Below, piece by piece: positions 58,597 through 64,000 of a stretch of 64,000 nucleotides of DNA. The stretch spans positions 181,099 through 245,098 of the forward strand of contig NZ_SUMB01000015.1 of assembly GCF_005048155.1 (NCBI RefSeq), in the 5' to 3' direction. This DNA comes from Streptomyces piniterrae. GTDB lineage: Bacteria; Actinomycetota; Actinomycetes; Streptomycetales; Streptomycetaceae. A program made the position numbers and the translations under genes. The notes under the pieces are model-generated. The model was not told the DNA's origin. It saw nothing but the letters and a program-made list of their open reading frames with translations, and made no database searches. How positions within the stretch are numbered: position 1 is the first letter of the stretch; each line of letters begins with the position of its first letter.

Positions 58597-59712
58597 CTAT
58601 CGGACCGATTCCGCCGCGACCAACTCCCCGATCTGCGCCGTGTTCAGAGCCGCCCCCTTGCGCAGATTGTCCCCGCACACGAACAGCTCCAGCGCCCGCG
58701 GATCGTCCAGCGACCGCCGGACCCGCCCGACCCAGGTCGGATCCGTCCCGGCCACATCGGACGGCGTGGGGAATTCGCCCTCGGCCGGATCGTCGCTGAC
58801 GACGACGCCCGGGGCGGAGGCCAGGATCTCGTGCGCGCCGGCGACCGTGACCTCGTTCTCGAACCGCGCGTGCACGGCGAGGGAGTGGGTGGTGATCACC
58901 GGCACTCGGACGCAGGTCGCGGTGACCCGCAGGTCCGGCAGCCCGAGGATCTTGCGGGACTCGTTACGGATCTTGAGCTCTTCGGAGGACCAGCCGTCCT
59001 CCCGGAGTGAGCCGGCCCACGGCACGACATTGAGCGCGATCGGCGCCGGGAACGGCCCGAGCGTGTCGCCGACCGCCCGCCGCACATCGCCGGGCGTGGT
59101 GCCCAGCTCCGTGCCGGATATCGCCGAGAGCTGCTCCCGCAGGGTGTCGACGCCGGCCTGCCCCGCGCCCGAGACGGCCTGGTACGAGGAGACGATCAGC
59201 TCGCTCAGCCCGTACTCGGCATGCAGCGCGCCCAGCGCGACGATCATGGAGAGGGTGGTGCAGTTCGGGTTGGCGATGATCCCGCGGGGGCGCACCCGTG
59301 CCGCGTGCGCATTGACCTCGGGAACGACGAGGGGCACGTCCGGGTCCATCCGGAACGCGCCGGAGTTGTCCACGACCACCGCGCCCTTGGACACGGCGAC
59401 CGGCGCCCACTGCGCGGCGACCTCGTCCGGGACGTCGAACATCGCGACGTCGATGCCGTCGAAGGCGTCCTCGCTCAGCGCGACGACCTCGACCTCCTCG
59501 CCCCGTACGGTCAGCTTGCGGCCGGCCGAGCGGGGAGAGGCGATCAGCCGGATCTCGCCCCAGATGTCGGCCCGCGCGGACAGGATGCCGAGCAGGACCG
59601 TGCCGACGGCGCCGGTGGCGCCGACGACGGCGAGATGCGGCTTACGGGCCGTACGGGCGTCCGCCGCCACGGTCACACCGTGGGACGGACGGCCCGCCTC
59701 GGCCGGAATCAT
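58597..59712 (-). CDS. asd: Aspartate-semialdehyde dehydrogenase
   Basis: 371 residues. NADP-binding GATGAVG (31-37), active-site Cys C151 in NPNCTT, SSYQAVSGAGQAGVDTLREQ, and the active-site region RVPVITTHSLAVHARFEN. It reduces aspartyl phosphate to aspartate semialdehyde for lysine/DAP, threonine and methionine. Start ATG overlaps the ask stop (ATGA), so the two are coupled, as in other actinobacteria. Confidence 0.95.
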   Translation of the reverse strand: MIPAEAGRPSHGVTVAADARTARKPHLAVVGATGAVGTVLLGILSARADIWGEIRLIASPRSAGRKLTVRGEEVEVVALSEDAFDGIDVAMFDVPDEVAAQWAPVAVSKGAVVVDNSGAFRMDPDVPLVVPEVNAHAARVRPRGIIANPNCTTLSMIVALGALHAEYGLSELIVSSYQAVSGAGQAGVDTLREQLSAISGTELGTTPGDVRRAVGDTLGPFPAPIALNVVPWAGSLREDGWSSEELKIRNESRKILGLPDLRVTATCVRVPVITTHSLAVHARFENEVTVAGAHEILASAPGVVVSDDPAEGEFPTPSDVAGTDPTWVGRVRRSLDDPRALELFVCGDNLRKGAALNTAQIGELVAAESVR

Positions 59713-60980
59713 CGACCGGTGCCGCCATAGACCACGGCCTCGTCACTCTCGGTGTCGAGACCGAAGGCGCTGTGCACGGCCTGTACGGCTTCCTTGACGT
59801 CATCGGCGCGGGTGACGACCGAGATGCGGATCTCGGAGGTCGAGATGAGCTCGATGTTCACGCCGGCGTTCGACAGCGCCTCGAAGAACGTCGCGGTGAC
59901 GCCCGGGTTGGTCTTCATCCCCGCGCCGACCAGCGAGATCTTGGCGATCTGGTCGTCGTAGCGGAGCGAGTCGAAGCCGACCGCCGCACGGGTCCGCTCC
60001 AGCGCCGCGACGGCCTTGCGGCCCTCGTCCTTCGGCAGCGTGAAGGAGATGTCGGTCAGGCCGGTCGAGGCGGCCGACACGTTCTGGACGACCATGTCGA
60101 TGTTGACGTCGGAGTCCGCGATGGCACGGAAGATCCGCGCGGCCTCGCCCGGCTTGTCCGGAACTCCGACGACCGTGACCTTCGCCTCGGAGGTGTCGTG
60201 CGCGACGCCCGAGATGATTGCCTGCTCCATCGGCTGGTCCCCTTGCGGTTCGTTGCTGACCCACGTGCCCTTGAGCCCCGAGAACGAGGAGCGGACGTGG
60301 ATCGGGATGTTGTAACGGCGTGCGTACTCGACGCAGCGGTGCAGCAGCACCTTGGAACCGGAGCTGGCCAGCTCCAGCATGTCCTCGAAGGAGATCCAGT
60401 CGATCTTCCGGGCCTTCTTCACGACCCGGGGGTCGGCGGTGAAGACACCGTCCACATCGGTGTAGATCTCACAGACCTCGGCGTCCAGCGCGGCCGCCAG
60501 CGCCACGGCGGTGGTGTCGGAACCACCCCGCCCCAGCGTGGTGATGTCCTTCTTGTCCTGGGACACACCCTGGAAGCCGGCGACGATGGCGATGTTGCCC
60601 TCGTCGACCGAACTCTTGATGCGGCCCGGCGTGACATCGATGATCCGTGCCTTGTTGTGCACGGAGTCGGTGATGACGCCGGCCTGGCTGCCGGTGAAGG
60701 ACTGCGCCTCGTGGCCGAGGTTTTTGATCGCCATCGCCAGCAGGGCCATGGAGATCCGCTCTCCGGCGGTCAGCAGCATGTCGAACTCGCGCCCCGACGG
60801 AATCGGGGACACTTCCTGAGCGAGATCGATCAGCTCGTCCGTCGTGTCGCCCATCGCCGAAACCACCACGACAACCTGGTTGCCGTTCTTCTTGGCCTCG
60901 ACGACTCGCTTGGCAACGCGCTTGATGCCCTCGGCATCCGCAACGGATGAGCCGCCGTACTTCTGCACGACAAGGCCCAC
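59709..60980 (-). CDS. ask: Aspartokinase
   Basis: 423 residues from GTG 60980 with GAGGAG 8 nt upstream. N-terminal kinase: VQKYGGSSVADAEGIKRVAK, LTAGERISMALLAMAI, GFQGVSQDKKDITTLGRGGS. The C-terminal half has two ACT domains (VVGVPDKPGEAARIFRAIAD; LVGAGMKTNPGVTATFFEAL) for lysine/threonine feedback. MEQAIISGVA near residue 250 is the usual internal start of a beta subunit in this family. First step of the aspartate pathway; coupled to asd. Confidence 0.95.
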   Translation of the reverse strand: MGLVVQKYGGSSVADAEGIKRVAKRVVEAKKNGNQVVVVVSAMGDTTDELIDLAQEVSPIPSGREFDMLLTAGERISMALLAMAIKNLGHEAQSFTGSQAGVITDSVHNKARIIDVTPGRIKSSVDEGNIAIVAGFQGVSQDKKDITTLGRGGSDTTAVALAAALDAEVCEIYTDVDGVFTADPRVVKKARKIDWISFEDMLELASSGSKVLLHRCVEYARRYNIPIHVRSSFSGLKGTWVSNEPQGDQPMEQAIISGVAHDTSEAKVTVVGVPDKPGEAARIFRAIADSDVNIDMVVQNVSAASTGLTDISFTLPKDEGRKAVAALERTRAAVGFDSLRYDDQIAKISLVGAGMKTNPGVTATFFEALSNAGVNIELISTSEIRISVVTRADDVKEAVQAVHSAFGLDTESDEAVVYGGTGR

Positions 60981-61298
60981 GTGCGCTCCTCGCAACTGTC
61001 TCTTCGGGAGTTTCCTCCCGGACCCCCGGACATGGGGGTACTGCGGTCGGCTCAGTCTAACGAGCGAGCGGAATCCACCCCGTATATACCGCATCGTGAG
61101 ACAGAAAACTCACTCTGTGATCACTTTCCGGGGGGAGGTGGCTCCGCGTGGCGCATCGTCGCGCCTGCTCGGCGAGGCACCTGCCCGCTCCCAGGCCGCG
61201 CACACGGGAAGGTAACCCAGGTCACATGTGCGGGAAACATTCCGGACCCGGCCCGGCAGGCGCCACGGCGCACGCCGGGCGCCCCTCGGACCCGCCGG
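60981..61298. promoter_or_regulatory. Promoter region of ask-asd
   Basis: 318 bp upstream of ask, downstream of the DUF5063 gene. A locally AT-rich stretch (CGTATATACCGCATCGTGAG, 61079-61098) may contain the promoter. No riboswitch-like structure recognised. Confidence 0.45.
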
Positions 61299-61961
61299 TC
61301 ACACCCCGCGCAGCCCCAGCGGCCCGGCGATCTCCGCCGCCATGACCTTGCCTGCCTCCTCGGCCAGCCGGTCCTCGTCGCCGCCGGCGTCGGAGTCCGT
61401 GTCCAGGCCGTCCAGCTCGTCCAGCGGCTGGTCTAGGCGTACGTGGGCGACCAGCGACTGCAGCGCGCGCAGGGCGGCCGAGGCGGTCGGTCCCCAGTTG
61501 GAGAGATACGAGAACTGCCACCACCACAGGGCCTCGCTGACCCGGCCCGCGCGGTAGTGCGCCAGCCCGTGCCGCAGGTCGGTGATGATGTCGGCGAGGT
61601 CGTCGGAGATCCGGCAGGGGACCGGCTCGCTGCGCGGCACATACGGGTCGAAGACCTCGGAGTACACGTCCACCGGGTCGAGCAGGACGGCGAAGCGCTC
61701 CCGCAGCTCGTCGACGTCCGGCTCCGGGCCGGTGTCCGGCTCGTAGCGCTCGTCGGGAACGATGTCCTCATGGGCGCCCAGGCGGCCGCCGGTGAGCAGC
61801 AGCTGGGAGATCTCCAGCAGCAGGAACGGCACCGCGCTGTCCGGCTCGTCGCCCTTGGCGACCTCCGTCACCGCGACGATGAAACTCTCGACCGAGTCGG
61901 AGATCGAAACGGCGAAGTCGTCCGGGTTCTGCGTCGCGTTGTGCAGCGTGGCATCAGACAT
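61299..61961 (-). CDS. DUF5063 family protein
   Basis: 220 residues, helical: FAVSISDSVESFIVAVTEVA, VPFLLLEISQLLLTGGRLGA, ISDDLADIITDLRHGLAHYR, VSEALWWWQFSYLSNWGPTA. The family is uncharacterised; in actinobacteria it follows recR. Its ATG overlaps the recR stop by 8 bp. Confidence 0.85.
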   Translation of the reverse strand: MSDATLHNATQNPDDFAVSISDSVESFIVAVTEVAKGDEPDSAVPFLLLEISQLLLTGGRLGAHEDIVPDERYEPDTGPEPDVDELRERFAVLLDPVDVYSEVFDPYVPRSEPVPCRISDDLADIITDLRHGLAHYRAGRVSEALWWWQFSYLSNWGPTASAALRALQSLVAHVRLDQPLDELDGLDTDSDAGGDEDRLAEEAGKVMAAEIAGPLGLRGV

Positions 61962-62553
61962 CGAGAAGTCTCCTCCCTTCGAAGGCCCGCCCGAGCGTGA
62001 CCTCGTCTGCGTACTCCAGATCGCCTCCGACCGGCAGTCCGCTGGCCAGTCGCGTCACTTTCAGCCCCATGGGTTTGATCATGCGGGCGAGGTACGTGGC
62101 CGTGGCCTCGCCCTCCAGATTCGGGTCGGTGGCCAGGATCAGCTCGGTGACGGTGCCGTCCGCGAGCCTGGCCAGCAGTTCCCGTATCCGCAGATCATCG
62201 GGGCCGACGCCCTCGATCGGGCTGATCGCCCCGCCGAGGACGTGGTAGCGGCCGCGGAACTCCCGCGTCCGCTCGATCGCCACGACGTCCTTGGGCTCCT
62301 CCACGACACAGATGACCGCCGGATCACGGCGCGGGTCCAGGCAGACCCGGCACTGCTCCTCCTGCGCGACATTGCCGCACACGGCGCAGAACCGGACCTT
62401 CGCCTTGACCTCCATCAGCGCGTTCGCGAGCCGGCGGACATCGGTCGGCTCGGCCTGAAGAATGTGGAAGGCGATCCGCTGCGCGCTCTTGGGACCGACG
62501 CCGGGCAGCCTGCCCAGCTCGTCGATCAGGTCCTGGACCACGCCTTCATACAC
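61954..62553 (-). CDS. recR: Recombination mediator RecR
   Basis: 199 residues. Helix-hairpin-helix LGRLPGVGPKSAQRIAFHIL, a C4 zinc finger (CAVCGNVAQEEQCRVC) and a Toprim domain (ICVVEEPKDVVAIERTREFR, ELILATDPNLEGEATATYL). It helps load RecA at gaps with RecF/RecO. Middle of the ybaB-recR-DUF5063 run. Confidence 0.96.
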   Translation of the reverse strand: MYEGVVQDLIDELGRLPGVGPKSAQRIAFHILQAEPTDVRRLANALMEVKAKVRFCAVCGNVAQEEQCRVCLDPRRDPAVICVVEEPKDVVAIERTREFRGRYHVLGGAISPIEGVGPDDLRIRELLARLADGTVTELILATDPNLEGEATATYLARMIKPMGLKVTRLASGLPVGGDLEYADEVTLGRAFEGRRLLDV

Positions 62554-62632
62554 GGAACGTCTTCTCTCTCTTCTGCCGTGATGCGTACGCTAGTTGGCTA
62601 CTCCTGAGAAAGGGAGCCTTGGGAGGCGAGCC

Positions 62633-62989
62633 TCAGAAGGGGAGACCGGGGATTCCGCCGCCGCCCAGCCCCTGGGCGAGCGGACCGAGCTTCTGGTGCT
62701 GGAGCTTCTGGGCGCTGGCGTTCGCGTCGCGGACGGCCGCCAGGACGAGATCGGCGACGGTCTCGGCGATCTCCTCCGCGGAACCGGCCTCGGCGTCCAC
62801 CGCCTTGGGGTCGATGACCAGGCCCTGAAGCTCACCGGAGCCGGTCACCGTCGCCTTGACCAGACCGCCGCCCGCGGAACCCTCGACGGGCGTCTCCGCA
62901 AGCTCCTGCTGGGCGGCCGCGAGGTCCTGCTGCATCTTCTGGGCCTGCTGAAGCAGCTGCTGCATATTGGGCTGACCACCGGGGATCAC
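62633..62989 (-). CDS. YbaB/EbfC nucleoid-associated protein
   Basis: 118 residues from GTG 62989 with AGGAG 8 nt upstream. MQQLLQQAQKMQQDLAAAQQ, GLVKATVTGSGELQGLVIDP, EIAETVADLVLAAVRDANAS are the core of the family, which binds DNA as a dimer. It lies between dnaX and recR, the conserved order. Confidence 0.93.
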   Translation of the reverse strand: MIPGGQPNMQQLLQQAQKMQQDLAAAQQELAETPVEGSAGGGLVKATVTGSGELQGLVIDPKAVDAEAGSAEEIAETVADLVLAAVRDANASAQKLQHQKLGPLAQGLGGGGIPGLPF

Positions 62990-63209
62990 GACGTGACTCC
63001 TGCCATACGACAACGATTGGTGCGGTAGCCCGAGCCTACGTGCTTCCCGGGCGGCGCGCCCTACGCCGTAGGGAGGAGCACGGATGTACGCCGGAGACCG
63101 CGATACGGCCCGTCTCCCGGCCCGTCCGGTCCCGTCCGCATCCCGCGCATATGCCCCTCACGCGCCACTGCGTCCCCCCTGCTCCCGGGCTCCTCACCGC
63201 CCTGCCCCC

Positions 63210-64000
63210 TCACTCGTTGTTGTACTCCTCCACCACCGTCGCGCCGAGCTCGCGGACGATCAGGTCGTGGCCGCTGAGCGCGGAGTCGACGAGATCGGGG
63301 TCGTCCTCGGCCGGCATGTCGTACTCGATCGACATCGGCGGGGGCTCCGGGGTGTACGACGGCTCCGCGGCGGCAGCGCTTTGCCCACCCCCGGATGCCG
63401 ACGGGGCGACGGCCTCCCGCGCCATCCGCGCGCCCTGGCTGCCGCCGGCGGCCCCTCCGCCGCTCTGCCCGCCGCCCTGGCCGTACTGGCCGCCGCTCTC
63501 GGGCGCCGGCGCGCTCTGCCGGGGCGGCTGCTGAGGCGCGGACTGCTGCGGCGCGGCGGGCGCCCCGCCGCCGAAGCCACCGCCCCCGCCGCCGAAGCCG
63601 CCACCGCCGCTGCGGGGAGCGCCGCCGGCCGGCGGATTGGCGCCGCCCGACGGGTCGACGATCGCCTCGACCCGCCACTGCAGCTGGAACTTCTCGGCCA
63701 GTACGTCCTTGAGGACGTCCTCGCTTCCTCCGTTGGCGAAGCTGTCGCGTGCGCCGGCGTTGGGGAAGCCGATCTGGAGGGTGGTGCCGTCGAATCCGGA
63801 CACCTGCGCGTTCTGACTCAGCAGGATCCAGGTGAAACGCCGGCGGCCCTTCACCGCGTCCAGGATCTCCGGCCACAGCTGCCGCACCTGCGCGGCACCC
63901 TGCGCCATCCCGGGCGCTGCCCCGGCCGGCGGCTGCTGGGCGGCCGGGGGCTGCGGTGCGGGCGCGGGCGCGCCGGCGGGCGGCCCGGCGGCAGCGGCCG
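63210..64000 (-). CDS. dnaX: DNA polymerase III gamma/tau subunit, C-terminal part (5' end outside window)
   Basis: About 263 C-terminal residues run off the right edge. RQLWPEILDAVKGRRRFTWI, LQIGFPNAGARDSFANGGSE and KDVLAEKFQLQWRVEAIVDP match tau domain V-like sequence; then a Gly/Ala/Gln-rich linker and LVDSALSGHDLIVRELGATV, VEEYNNE. The ATPase and Zn-finger parts are not in view. dnaX-ybaB-recR synteny supports the call. Confidence 0.87.
   Translation of the reverse strand, partial: AAAAGPPAGAPAPAPQPPAAQQPPAGAAPGMAQGAAQVRQLWPEILDAVKGRRRFTWILLSQNAQVSGFDGTTLQIGFPNAGARDSFANGGSEDVLKDVLAEKFQLQWRVEAIVDPSGGANPPAGGAPRSGGGGFGGGGGGFGGGAPAAPQQSAPQQPPRQSAPAPESGGQYGQGGGQSGGGAAGGSQGARMAREAVAPSASGGGQSAAAAEPSYTPEPPPMSIEYDMPAEDDPDLVDSALSGHDLIVRELGATVVEEYNNE

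Noticed and set aside
1..64000. CRISPR arrays, rRNA genes or intact insertion sequences
   Set aside because: No regularly spaced repeats with unique spacers, no rRNA sequence, and no transposase with terminal inverted repeats was found.

Overview
The window is about 72% GC with strong third-position GC bias, GTG starts and AAGGAGG-type ribosome binding sites. It carries a WhiB-like protein closely matching WblA, and the order wblA / class A PBP / yqeY / metallophosphoesterase / tRNA-Pro on the left and sigE-type sigma / asd / ask / DUF5063 / recR / ybaB / dnaX on the right. This points to Streptomyces or a very close relative. Species cannot be assigned from the sequence alone.

Layout. (1) 1-5.1 kb is core chromosome: wblA (-), PBP (+), yqeY (-), metallophosphoesterase (+) and an intact tRNA-Pro(CGG). 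(2) 5.07-35.6 kb is accessory. The last 43 bp of the tRNA-Pro occur three times (5067, 21461, 35576), so this stretch reads as two tandem islands at one tRNA. Island A (16.4 kb) starts with an integrase remnant. It carries a small regulatory/nucleotide cluster (resolvase-like protein, HATPase, adenosylhomocysteinase-like protein, NUDIX), a lanthipeptide-like precursor, an LCP protein between two paralogous membrane proteins, an iron uptake cluster (cupredoxin lipoprotein, Tp34/FetP, membrane protein, FTR1) behind an iron box, a broken truncated haemoglobin and a large secreted FG-GAP protein. A tRNA-Gly 3' fragment near its right end suggests an earlier insertion history. Island B (14.1 kb) is a defence island: an interrupted coiled-coil gene, a frameshifted mcrC-like gene, an operon of small membrane protein / HsdM-like methylase / HsdS-like subunit, a QatB-QatC-like pair, a WhiB-HTH fusion and a large protein with a weakly ParB-like segment. 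(3) 35.6-64 kb is chromosomal again: a hypothetical protein, a giant nSTAND-WD40 protein, a UTRA-only regulator with a coupled glycosyltransferase, an Ala-rich protein, a divergent amidohydrolase/DoxX pair with repeated operator-like dyads, an LCP protein next to a glycosyltransferase fused to a degenerate deacetylase domain, a SpoIIE-type phosphatase, a methyltransferase, an S9 peptidase, SURF1, an ECF sigma factor with a coupled membrane partner, then lysine/threonine-pathway and recombination/replication genes.

Functional reading. The most unusual assembly is in island B: a QueC-like enzyme coupled to a QatB-like partner, without recognisable QatA or QatD, beside a methylase/specificity pair that lacks an HsdR. 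It could be a minimal or variant Qat-type defence module, two independent modules, or a decayed locus. Island A's iron genes resemble FetMP/EfeUO-type ferrous iron uptake under DmdR/IdeR-type control. The 45-49 kb segment looks devoted to cell-surface glycopolymer synthesis and attachment. Nothing was searched against a database; family names rest on motifs and remembered family signatures.
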